DNA of 64,000 nt from Mesaphorura yosii (lineage: Eukaryota > Arthropoda > Collembola > Poduromorpha > Tullbergiidae), in NCBI GenBank assembly GCA_009869945.1, contig WIXG01000039.1, forward strand, positions 248,001-312,000. The letters are read 5' to 3'. Shown in pieces: positions 10,601 to 21,162 of the stretch (position 1 is the first letter of the stretch; the number at the start of each line of letters is the position of its first letter). The notes beneath the pieces were generated by a model. The model was given only the letters and a program-made list of their open reading frames with translations, searched no databases and was not told the origin of the DNA. A program made the position numbers and the translations under genes.

Positions 10601-12626
10601 TTGCGTTGAATATTTATTGAACTCTTCATTTCAATACGTTCTATGTGCGTGCATTTTAATCATTGTCATCAAAATCTGCAGTTGAGTTGAAGTGCAATGC
10701 AGGCAGGCAGGGCAGGACTTGCCTTGAAAATTAAAATTCCTTTGTAGATAAAGATAGAATGTTAAAAACAATTATGGATGTAATTGGGAGTTCGAAGCAA
10801 ACTTTAAACTCAGCAGCAATAGCAAGCAATGGTTGTGCTTTACAGCCGACGGATGAGTAAAGTAAGGTGTATATTGTTAAATGTTTAAATTACAGGTGTG
10901 GCTCGCAAAGCAAGACATACACGTACAAGGACGAGAGACATGTATTCGATAATTCGATTCCTTATCTAGACATTCGAGCTGGTACAGGAAACATTTACGA
11001 TCATGATAATGATAATAATGAAAGGCGCGGACACGGCGACAAGGCCTTTGATGCGACTACTCTACTCTGCAATTTCAAGCTAATAAAAAGAGTACACATT
11101 GAAAGTGTGTAAAGTGCAATTTTAGTTTACGACTCAGATTTTAGGTACTCAACGCATTTATGACTTATGACTCGAACTCGAGTTTCATCCTCACGTATGA
11201 ATGATTTCTCCCACAACAGTAATTTAATCATTTTATGCTTCACCACGTTCAAGACAGCACTCAAACAGCATAATGACAGTCGAAGCTCGCCAACAATTGG
11301 CTTTGCAATTTCTTTTCTTTGCTCACTCAAAGCTTCCAGTTTTGCTAGTTTTCTGCTTTAGTTTCTTGGTTTTGAGGTGAAAATACCTTCATTATGGGTC
11401 AATAGCTTTTAGCTTTACCAAGCCACAATTTAACAATCTATTCTTAGCAAATGGCTCTATTGACCAAACGGACTACGAATACAGGTTTGCCAACGTGCTC
11501 AAATAATTCAATGTATAGCATAGCAATAACAAAGAATTCTCTTGAGTAGGAAGGAATTGGCAAAGGTAGCATATTGATTTTCGGTAATCTTAATCAGAAT
11601 CTCTGGCAGGTGCCAGGTCATTTGCTTCATTTTCGATTGCGTCCCTCAACTTTAAAGCATCTGTTTGAATAATTCATGATGCTCGAGTCTGTAGCTTGAT
11701 CGATGGTTTCAGACAATTGCACTTGAAAATTTAATGAAATCCAGTAAAGCCAGTCATTTGTACCGAATTTTCAATTTTGCCTTTACTTTACAGAGGAGTT
11801 CGAGATCAGATGACCGACATTCTTGACAAGATGGGTAAAGCTTCTGCCGTCGCTCAGTCTCTCCACGAGATCATCACTTCATCAGAAAAGTTGGCAAACA
11901 GCGATGGAGAGCAGAAAGTCTACTTTCTCTGTGATTTCGCATCAAATCAAGTAGTTGGACTTTTAAAGATTGGAAAGAAGAAGCTCTTCGTCTATGACCA
12001 AGCTGGAGTAATACATGAACTGAATCCGATTTGCGTTTTGGACTTTTACATTCATGAATCCAGACAGCGCGTGGGCTGTGGCAAAATATTATTCGAGGCA
12101 ATGCTTGCCGAAGAACACGTTCAGCCCAGGCATTTGGCGATTGACAGACCATCCGACAAATTCTTGTACTTCTTACGCAAATACTACAATCTAACACAAA
12201 TGATTCCGCAAGTAAACAACTTCGTAGTTTTTGATGGGTTCTTTCTTCAACGAACTGGTAAGTGCGCCTTTGGTTTAGCCTGTAGCGTTTGGGAATTCAT
12301 GAAATATAAAAATATAATGCAATATTTAATTTTAACCCTTTTCAGATTATGCCGGCAAGAAGGCACGTTGGGCTGGACTGGACCAGTCAACAACGCCGGA
12401 CAGAGAGGGTAGAAAGCAAATTCCCACGCAGTTTCAGGATTCCAGCACGTACAACCCGCAAGCAGTTCACCTTCGCAATCTTCCCGTGACTGCCGCCGGT
12501 TATCGCCCACAAAATGGTCATGTGTCAAGCATTGGCGTGGTTGTGCAACCACCGACAGCAGCAAATGGAGTGAATGGTCATCATTCGAATGGTCAGCGCA
12601 GTCAGAATGGTTCTAATTTCCACTAA
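7665..12626 (+). CDS. ATAT1: Alpha-tubulin N-acetyltransferase 1
   Basis: Exons 7665-7771, 11794-12257 and 12346-12626 give 283 residues. The enzyme transfers acetyl from acetyl-CoA to Lys40 of alpha-tubulin inside the microtubule lumen, marking long-lived microtubules. The start MEFGHRIAELFPNEISVVGN matches the family's first strand. The acetyltransferase core spans about residues 1-190, with DILDKMGKASAVAQ, VVGLLKIGKKKLFVYD, ICVLDFYIHESRQRVGCGK (acetyl-CoA loop) and LAIDRPSDKFLYFLRKYYNL, then PQVNNFVVFDGFF. The Cys of ICVLDF and the Asp of AIDRPS, which match the two catalytic residues of the human enzyme, are both present. The tail after residue 190 is low-complexity and Gly/Asn/Gln-rich, as in relatives. 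Intron 1 is unusually long at 4.0 kb; the others are about 100 bases. AATAAA lies at 12671. Confidence 0.95.
7772..11793 (+). other. Long first intron of ATAT1
   Basis: 4,022 bases between coding exons 1 and 2. I find open stretches up to about 100 codons on both strands but none with recognisable sequence or matching splice sites. A Glu/Arg-rich strand bias with CAGGCAGGCAGGGCAGG near 10697 is simple sequence. It may hold enhancers or an alternative promoter. Confidence 0.5.
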
Positions 12627-12670
12627 TCAGATGATAGTAGAAAGGAACACATTAATAACATTTCTAAACT

Positions 12671-12676
12671 AATAAA
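12671..12676 (+). terminator. Poly(A) signal of ATAT1
   Basis: AATAAA, 45 bases past the stop codon. Confidence 0.6.
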
Positions 12677-13566
12677 CTACGAACCAAAGTAAAAAAGGTG
12701 TAATCCTAACTTAATAATTCTAATTCTAAAACCATTTTAATTTATTAATCATGTTTATTGTACTTAAATTCGTTGTAACTTATTGTGGTTGTGCACTATG
12801 CGTAAGATAATAATGATTTACTCGCCTGGTGTGCTTAGCTTTTGCTGCTCTAGTTATAACGCGCAAAATGTTAATCGTAATCTCTTTACTGATCAAAAGG
12901 TACAAGGGCTTTAATTGACTTTTTATACGGAAAACTAATGGTGGTATCTCTTTTTTATGTGCAATCTCAACGCGTGTCGTCTCACGTTAAGTCAACACAA
13001 TTTTTATTTTGTGAAGATTTTTAAAGTACTCGTATTCTTAATTTTGATTAATTTTACCTCATTAACTCTTACTTGGTTAATTTCTAGACTTATGCTAGCG
13101 TAGACTTAATTGATTTACGATATGAAGCATGATTTTTTGTCTCGTACGAAAGGCTTCTGGAAACGAGTTGATGCTTTGTCAGGCAGCTATGCTATAAAGT
13201 ATTATATCAATTAAAGAGTTTGAAATGTGAAAGTATTATAAATTGAATAAATTGAATTTTCTTTCGTAATTGTGACAAAAGAGTTGAAGCTTATTAGTGA
13301 TTGTGTTCTGAGACGAGATGCTCTGATTTAATTCGTCGCACAGGTGCTTGATGCAGAATGCCGCGGATTCACCGTTGCGCACTCTGCCATTCAGTGCCGA
13401 AGCACAGGCAGGAATCAAAATATTCGAATGTACTTTTAGCTCAATGCTCAAGAATAACATCCGAATTTCTGATTTATCTGTGAAGAAGTTTCGAGTTACA
13501 TAATTTTTCATTTAGCAAATATTAGAATATAAATTAGAATTCGGGTGGAGCAGCTCCAGCTTCAAA
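12677..13566. other. Gap between ATAT1 and NDUFB10
   Basis: AT-rich, about 890 bases. Minus-strand open stretch 13236-13511 has no recognisable content. The right end should hold the NDUFB10 promoter and leader. Confidence 0.5.
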
Positions 13567-14319
13567 ATGGATGAAAACCATTTTGTCAGTCGGGCTGTGC
13601 TAAAAATTGGTCGAGTCATTGATGGACCAGTGACTTGGTTTCGAGGTAACATTTATTAATATGGTTAATTGTTAATTAGTGCTTGATCTGAAGTCGAATT
13701 ACTGTATTAATGAGAAAATTTGTTGTGGTATGAGCAGAAAAGATCGTGGAACCGAATCGAAAGGAGTACAACTGGTATCATCAGCAATTTCGTCGCGTCC
13801 CAACTATTGACGAATGTTACACGGATGACGTGGTATGCATCTATGAGGCTGACCAGCAATTCAAGCGAGATCGACTTGTCGACTCCCAAATTTTAAATAT
13901 CCTTCGCCTACGCATGGACGATTGTGTTAGAGAAGGTATAGTTATCGAATTTAACACTACTATTACCCTGAACTGATCGAGAGAGTATTCACTAACTGAG
14001 GTGCCCTATCTTAAAATTTCAGAACTGCCGGACATTTCAGTTTGTCATAAATTTAAAGAAGACTATTTAGTAGCAGCTGCAAATTGGTTCTCCAGATGTA
14101 AGTTTGAGGATTTAAGCAGTTCAGAGTTGGAAATCTGTCGATTGGCGAAATGGTAATCTGTTCATTGATTTTACAGATGGAGATTTGGGTGCCAATTATA
14201 ACGTGGAGAAAGCGTACATGAAGCAGAAACATCGTCTTTTGTGGGAACGACGACACGGTAAAATTGGCTCAGGCATGAAATCATCGTCGGACGAATCCGC
14301 GCCTGTCAGTGATGAATGA
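13567..14319 (+). CDS. NDUFB10: NADH:ubiquinone oxidoreductase subunit B10 (PDSW)
   Basis: Exons 13567-13645, 13738-13935, 14023-14097 and 14177-14319 give 164 residues. This is an accessory subunit of the distal membrane arm of mitochondrial complex I, on the intermembrane-space side. Diagnostic segments are YNWYHQQFRRVPTIDECY, VVCIYEADQQFKRDR, LRLRMDDC and YGDLGANYNVEKAY. The twin-cysteine pattern is kept (ECYTDDVVC, then DDC and SVC), consistent with import through the MIA40 disulfide relay; the human protein has the same four-cysteine plan. As usual there is no cleavable targeting sequence. A possible poly(A) signal at 14600 lies within the next predicted mini-gene, so the two transcripts may overlap. 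Confidence 0.95.
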
Positions 14320-14466
14320 GGCGCATCGAAAGCCTTCTTGTAGCGAATTAGCTCAACAATTGCCATGTTTCAGTGAAACCAAAATCAGTCAGATCAGGTT
14401 CATTTTCTATTGCTGCATACTGCCGTCGTCATCAGTCCAGCTGCGCCCAGGGAAAGAAACGTAGTC

Positions 14467-14925
14467 ATGAGTCTTTATCTTATTGTTCTTAGCGGTGGAT
14501 TTAGTGGATTAAGTCAAGCCTTCCTAACTGGTGTACTATATCAATTAGGAATGATGCGGTAAGAGAGATTGGGAAAACATGAATTAGTTTATGTAGTTGA
14601 ATAAAACCGTACTCTAACTCAAGTTAAACAAGGTCTTTATCGCCTAATTAGGCGCAGCGAATTTGGCATTACATGTGAGATTGGATTCATGTTTATGCAT
14701 TCATGATTCCTACTTTGATTCGACGGACTGATGAATTCTCTCCTGCTCTTCAAACAAAAAAACAGTCATGTCTGTCACTTTTAAGTAGGTGTGTTATGAG
14801 AATGCATCAGTGAACTCACTGGGAAAGACGGGGAATTAGTTAAGGCACTAGCTCCAACTTAACCACGAGTTTACAGAATTTTGTTGCACATGAGAAGCAC
14901 GTACGTACAACTTCAAACCCGGTAA
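14467..14925 (+). CDS. Possible 46-residue hydrophobic mini-protein
   Basis: Exon 14467-14558 encodes MSLYLIVLSGGFSGLSQAFL and ten more residues, mostly one hydrophobic span. It has a good GTAAGA donor and joins in phase to 14877-14925 (ILLHMRSTYVQLQTR, stop) after a TTTACAG acceptor. The layout suggests a small membrane microprotein between NDUFB10 and an MTRES1-like gene. Against it: the first exon lies upstream of the likely NDUFB10 poly(A) signal, so it may be 3' untranslated sequence, and I recognise no family. Confidence 0.25.
14600..14605 (+). terminator. Candidate poly(A) signal of NDUFB10
   Basis: AATAAA 280 bases after the stop; no closer match on this strand. Confidence 0.4.
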
Positions 14926-15052
14926 ATCCTGCTTTTTGAAGGCCACAAGCGATAATAGCAAACAGATCGACAAATACCCGTTCGTTCCAAGTCTTATACA
15001 GGGTAGAATTTAATTCGGCAAAGGATAGCAGGTTCCTATTCGGTGCACAACA

Positions 15053-15970
15053 ATGTCTGCCTCGGTTAGATTGTTTGACATCGTGCGGACACGGAGAGCA
15101 TCACCTCTAATACTCCAGCTTGGATGCCCTGTTCTTGGAATTGGTCCTCATACCGTGCAGCCGGGCAGAGCATTATTACACTGTCGTTCCTTATCAACCT
15201 TCAAAATTTTATCACCTAGTCACAGGTCAGTCCTAAACGAAGATGACCACAGAATAGTTAAGAAAACGAGTTGGAGCTTCAAAACGGGATGTATTTGTCG
15301 AACGTTCGTTGGGCAGTCCGGCATAAAATTCAAGAAAAATGTATTCACTGAAGAGGTGAGTTTGACTTGACATGTTAGGCTTCTATGAAGCATGCATGAT
15401 TGCATTATTATTATGTAATAATAATAAGCCATATTATCTTAACGCAGAAACCCGGATCGGATGCCGAAGAGAATCTAGTCAAAGGTGATAAGACGATGAA
15501 ATTGAATCTGAATTCTACACGACTTGATGCAGTGCTAAAGGCTGGACTGCAGATTTCGAAAAAGTAAGTGAATAATGGATAAGCCTAAATGTCCAATTCT
15601 CAAGTTGAAACCTTATCGTATTCAAGCCGTTTGATCAATCGCTTGCCGATTTTACAGCAAGATCGAGAAAATGTTTTTCGCAGACCGAATCCGTATAAAC
15701 GGCGCCCGGCCCAAGAAGAAAAGCCAGACAATGCGTGAAGGAGATGAGATTGACATCATTCATAAGCCAAATGAATTGAATCCTGATTTCATCGATGTCT
15801 CACGGATAGAAATCGTGCAGCTGGGAGAAGAGTTGGAAGAGGACGACGAAGACATGATAGAGGTTAAGGGCGATGACGACGAAGATTACAGAATCCCCGC
15901 AGTACTGAAACGATACAAAAGACTTACCGTTGAAAACTATAAACAAAAGTGGAAAGGTCCTGTAGAGTAG
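15053..15970 (+). CDS. MTRES1: Mitochondrial S4-domain RNA-binding protein, MTRES1 (C6orf203)-like
   Basis: Exons 15053-15355, 15448-15563 and 15658-15970 give 243 residues. The N terminus (MSASVRLFDIVRTRRASPLI) is Arg/Ser-rich without acids, as in mitochondrial targeting sequences. The C-terminal half holds an S4-type RNA-binding fold at about residues 124-180: NSTRLDAVLKAGLQISKNKI, then KMFFADRIRINGARPKKKSQ and EGDEIDII. This matches the family's LDxVLKxGLxxxxNKxE ... LRLNG pattern. Human MTRES1 supports mitochondrial transcription under stress and helps in ribosome quality control. The acidic run after the domain (EELEEDDEDMIE) and the basic end (KRYKRLTVENYKQKW) are also typical. AATAAA at 16015. 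Identity is by domain and architecture, so a close S4 paralogue cannot be ruled out. Confidence 0.85.
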
Positions 15971-16993
15971 AGTTTAAAGTAATTTATGTTTTGTACAGAT
16001 CAATTTAGTGTAGCAATAAATAATAGTTTGCCACATCTCATGTCAGCTTTCTTAAGACAAATGGTTTTCATTAGTGCATCACATCTAAGCAAGCACCTGG
16101 ACGTAGATTAGAACTAGCCAAGTAATCGTTAACCACTATACATTACAAGTACTATTCACGGGTTTCCAGCAACAGCAGAAACAGCAATGTATCCTTTCTG
16201 TCCTCCATCCTCTTGAGATTAGCACGCACTTGTGTGATATAACTTTCAACTGAGCATCTGCGTCTGCAGTGGTCTCTTCTCTCTCGGCCTGTTCGTGTTT
16301 ATCTGTTCGTTGTGGTTTTAAAAATTACATGCCACTTAAACCATAAATTACATTTCTCGTACATGCTGCTGCTGTACTTGACGGAACACAATTCTATCAC
16401 GTCCGCTAATGGCGAATCATTTCATAACTCATTTACACGAATAAAGACAAGTTGCATCCAATCTTCAGAAAATTGGGGCTTGAGACAGACGATTCGCAAT
16501 TCACAACGCCAAGCATTATACGCAGGGTCCTTTTTTGCAACAAACGCTGTAGAGAAGCAGCATGTGAGTCAGCACCAGCGCTGGCAATCTAATCTCGCTC
16601 TGTATTCTGGATTATCAGTGAGTGGGTTCTGTGTTATAATAATATTTCGCAATACAAAGGATTAAAAACTGAGTCTTTGTATTCGTGTTATAAAATTTGC
16701 ATCCATTCATCGAGTCTCAAGTGGAGTGAGCAATATAGCAAGCGGAATATTCTATAACAAAGTAACACGATTCACAATTCACGATTCGGACTCACTTGCA
16801 TCAGTCGGGGAAAGTTCAAGTGAAAGTAGTCCAGGAACTCGAACACACTTTTAAGGACTTGGGCACTGAATTGAAGTTTTCAGCTTCATTTTCAGATGGC
16901 TAGTATCAGGTTACCAGTTTCATGATGATAAACGATTAGTCAGTCCTAAGATTCCAAAGTATTATCCAAAACCACCAAAAGGAACATCGAACC
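15971..16993. other. Gap and promoter region before the KIAA0319-like gene
   Basis: AATAAA at 16015-16020 ends the MTRES1-like gene. An open stretch of 117 codons at 16312-16665 has no recognisable features and is probably chance. A TATA-like GTTATAAAAT occurs near 16690, about 300 bases before the next start codon; whether it is used is unknown. Confidence 0.4.
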
Positions 16994-19900
16994 ATGTTTC
17001 CTCGCCACACTAAGTTTTCGGTTTCAGTGATCTCATCTTCAAAGTTAACTATTACGATTTTAATTTGTGTACTGCTACTGTTTGAACAACGAGTTCACGG
17101 CGCTGAAGAACAGACTCCTAATATTGGTTCCAAAGAAGGCGATGATGGCAGCGAGTTGGGCACAGCTACGGAGCCTACTGCCCATAAAAAGTTCTCCAGG
17201 GCGCCTCAGGAAAATAATGACTCGTCGACCGTTCGAAAATGCACAGGTAGCTTCCATTCCAGGCCAGACCTGGCGCCTGAGAAAGTTCACCTGTTAAATG
17301 TCGTGTTTTTCTAGCAAACTGTGTTCCGGAAGACTTAATGCGGGAGCTGCAGCCGAACTGTCCCGATATATTCCAGCAAATAATTGTGGAGAAGGGTTTT
17401 ATCCCGTACAACACATCGGTAGGAGAATTTAGATTGGCGAAAGGTATCAATACATTGGAAGAGTGTGCGAAAAAATGCTGTAGCATAAACGGATGCACTG
17501 CCATCGAAATGATTGACGACACTTGTTTCCTGGTAAATTAATTAATTAATGATGACTTCGGTATCTGCAGCTTTTGAGTTTTTAATTAATCATCGGATGA
17601 ACTCTTTCAGATATTCTGCAACAAGGGCCCAGATGCATGCTTACCACATCCAATTTCCAATGGCGCAGCTCCCTTATCCTATACCACTACGAAAACTGTG
17701 TACCTGCGGATACCACAGGCGGTGGCCCGGAGAGAGTCAACTTGTGAAGTTGGAATTGATAGCCTGTGTTGGCCCCATGAGACTTGCACGCCTGCCAATC
17801 GCAGATCACGAAATGGCCACTGCGAATGCGATGAAATGTTCGTACGAACTTACAACGATGAGTGCGTGCAAATTCCTGGCTCACCAAGCGACGACACTTC
17901 TGGGGAAGGAAGTGGCAGCGAAGGAGTACTTACGTCTCAGGCCCCACTTCCGGCCATCGCTCCGTCAACGACTTCTCCAGCTCCACCAAAAAGTCTGGAA
18001 GTATCGGTCGGATCTAAAAATATTACATTGCCTGTAAATGAAGCATCACTTTTCGCATACGCAGTCCCCGAAGAAAATCCAGGTACGGAATTTCGGAAAT
18101 TTGAGGCTTGTGTAATTATTACAAGATCGGTCGTTCACCGTGACGCTTAAATGACTTTATTAGACAATCCGTACTCGTATACGTGGAGTCTTGTCTCACA
18201 TCCTGCGTCAGATCCAGCACAAATAGAAGGGCAAACCACAAACACGCTGAAGCTTTCGAAGCTAATTCAAGGAACCTACGTTTTTCAAGTTACCGTCACG
18301 AGCTCCAAGGGAAACATGAATGGGACAGCAAATGCTACCGTTTATGTAATTCCTGGTAAGTTAGACTAACGCTGGAAATTACTAGAGATTTGTAACTTGC
18401 AACAATAAGACTTCATGGTCTATGGTTCTAATGATTTCACCCTTACAGAAAAAAGATTAAATTTAGCACCTGTTGCTAAAATATCGCCGGTCGACCAAAG
18501 TGTTCAGCTTCCAACAAGCAGCGCAGTTCTTGGTAAATCATATCACTTTTTTTTTTAGAACACGTAGTACTTGAAAAATGCATCCAAAATTTATACTTTT
18601 CTACGATCTCAGATGCTGGCTCGAGCACGGATGATGACAAAATAGTCTCTTACAAATGGGAGCTTCTTGCCCGACCGATCGAATACGTCTTTGATGTGTC
18701 GAAGCAAAGTATCAACTCATCGACCTTGCAAGTTAAAGATTTAATCCCGGGGCACTACGTATTCAAAGTGACAGTGGAGGATACTGATCACATTACGAAT
18801 TCGACGACTGCAAATATTACAGTGGTATGTGATTTTAATGGCATTTATACTCAAACTAATCTCGTAAGTCTCATTAAATCATTCCTACGTTCTATTGCAG
18901 CTAGCTTCCATCGATTATCCTCCAACTGCCAATGCTGGCGATGTAAGTGCCATTGACTTGAAAAATATATCACAGCCTTAAACTTTCGGCATAAAAGGTT
19001 TTGCCGTCCTGTGCTGTTTTGTCAAACCGTAATTTACTGTGTTTCAGGATGTCGTAATTTTCCTACCCCAAAACGAAGTGGTTCTGAATGGGAATGCGTC
19101 GTCTGATGACAAGAAGATTGTTCAGTGGGAGTGGAAAGCTATTGGAGAAAATAATGCTGTTGACATCCAGGACACACATACGCCTTACTTGAAATTGTCA
19201 CAGTTGCAAGAAGGGATTTATCAGTTTGAACTCAGAGTAACTGATGAGGCTGGACAACAATCCAATCCGTCAACCGTTCATGTCTTCGTAAAACCACCGA
19301 CCGGAAATCCTCCTACAGGTTTGTGCCAATTGATTCAAATCAGTACAATTCATGAATGTTGAGATTATGGCAAAATTTCTTTGTAGCGGATGCTGGAAAG
19401 CCCATAACAATTGCATTGCCTCAAAATTGGGTAGTTCTGGACGCGTCGGAAAGTAAAGCAGATTCTAAAGTGGTGAAATGGAAATGGACTCAGCTGAGGT
19501 ATGAACTAACTCAAATAACGTCTCATGCAGTTTGATAAATTGTAAAATCTTTGTATTCGCAGCGGTCCCAATAACGCAACGATCGTAAATCCCGAAGACG
19601 TAAAGACGAATGTGACTAATTTAACAAAAGGCGACTATGAGTTCCAAGTTCAAGTAGAAAACGACGTAAAGCTTTCAGCGACAGCACAAGTAAAAGTGTC
19701 GGTAGCGCAAAAGATTAACGAACCACCTAAAGCTAATGCTGGCGAAGATGTGACAGTAACACTTCCGATTAATTTGGTTCAACTTACTGGCGAAGCCTCG
19801 ACGGATGATGTGAAAGTAACTGATTGGCAATGGAGTCGTGAGTCAGAGTCGTCTGTCGCAGGAGTGGTTTTGGGGATATCTGATACAACTTCAGTCCTAC

Positions 19901-21162
19901 AGGTAATTAACTTAAACTCTGCAATATATTCTGGAATGCGTCGTTAATGTGTCGTATCATATGTTCTAGCTAACTGATCTAATTCCTGGGAAATACGTAT
20001 TCAAATTAACGGTGAAGGACGAACAAGGCCTAGCTGATTCTGACACAGTGAATTTAACTGTGAAAGAAGGTAATAATTCAGTCAATAAGACTCTTGTCTT
20101 CCTAATCGAATGGTCACTAATTTGAGAATCCGTTGCAGATCCCATGGCAGAAAACTTGATCGAGGTGATCATCGGCGCCCCGCTAATTTCATGGACGGAA
20201 ACTGACAAAGAGAAATTCTTCCAACAAATCACCTTGTTGCTTCGAGATTCGAAGCCTGTGTTTCATCACATCGCGTCACAAGTGCACAGTGGATTTGTTG
20301 TCGTTAGCTTGTACGGCAAGAAAGAAAATGGAGAAGTTACTTCTGCCTTGTCACTTGTGGCTGAATTAAGAGGTAGACTTCGTCAAGACAGTGGTATTTT
20401 TGGATTCCCCGTTTTATCAGTTGACACGGCCTTATGCCTGGATAATTGCTCGGGTCATGGCAAATGCCAGGATCTTTCAAACCAGCGCGTTTGTGTTTGC
20501 GATGCATTTTGGATGGAAAACTACTTAAAAAAAACTTACGGAAATGGCGAGCGTAATTGCGGTAAGCTGCTTGAAATTGCAAATATACCTTCTATGGCTG
20601 AGCAATCTCTGACGAGGGAATGGAATTTTCATTTTCAGAGTGGAGCAAAATATACGTCGTCGTTATCACCTGCCTTCTTGTGGTCATGCTTTACGCATGT
20701 GTTTGGAGTTTGGTCTTTGTTTGTCAGCGCTCACGCCGAGGCGTATTGAAGGACACCATAATTGGGTCGAATGGTGGTCGCCTAACGTTCTCCAGTCCAC
20801 GGAATAATGGTTCTCCTGGGAGGAGGCATAATAATTCTAACAAGAAACAGTACACACTCCTAGAACCCGAAGAGATTGATCTAGAAGTTACAGGTTAGAG
20901 CGTGGTGCGATGTGCGTGTGCTTCGCGCTTCAGTTCCTAATATTTTTGTTGTCGTCAATGTGCAGGTGTAGATTTGGAATCTGAAGACTCCGACTCCGAC
21001 GTTTCGCTCGTTGAAGTCAAACGAAGCACCAAAGGAAACTCGGTAGTTGTCAAGAACAGTGCGACTTTATCAGAGCCCAGTTCTCGTCATGGAATTCTCC
21101 CGAGTAACGGAATTAAACGAAATGGGATACTGAAACAACCAAGGCCAAACGTGAAAGCGTGA
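16994..21162 (+). CDS. KIAA0319L: KIAA0319-like membrane protein with MANSC and PKD domains
   Basis: Fourteen exons: 16994-17246, 17315-17532, 17611-18082, 18164-18355, 18449-18532, 18613-18824, 18901-18942, 19048-19318, 19387-19498, 19563-19902, 19970-20069, 20139-20561, 20639-20893, 20966-21162. They give 1,056 residues, close to the two human proteins (about 1,050-1,070). Domains in order: signal peptide (about 1-36), MANSC domain with CAKKCCSINGC (about 85-175), a Thr/Ser/Pro-rich linker, about five PKD domains (repeated GxYxFxVTV and NAG or DAGxxxTxxLP, about 265-750), a cysteine-rich EGF-like motif CLDNCSGHGKC (about 865), one membrane span YVVVITCLLVVMLYACVW (about 912-930) and a cytoplasmic tail with YTLLEPEEIDLE. 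Vertebrate members act in cell adhesion and neuronal migration, and KIAA0319L is the AAV receptor. The single arthropod-type gene may be ancestral to both, so the symbol is approximate. Exon 7 is only 42 bases. Poly(A) signal at 21693. Confidence 0.93.

Noticed and set aside
16312-16665. 117-codon open stretch upstream of the KIAA0319-like gene
   Set aside because: No recognisable sequence, no splice or poly(A) support; it lies in a likely promoter region.
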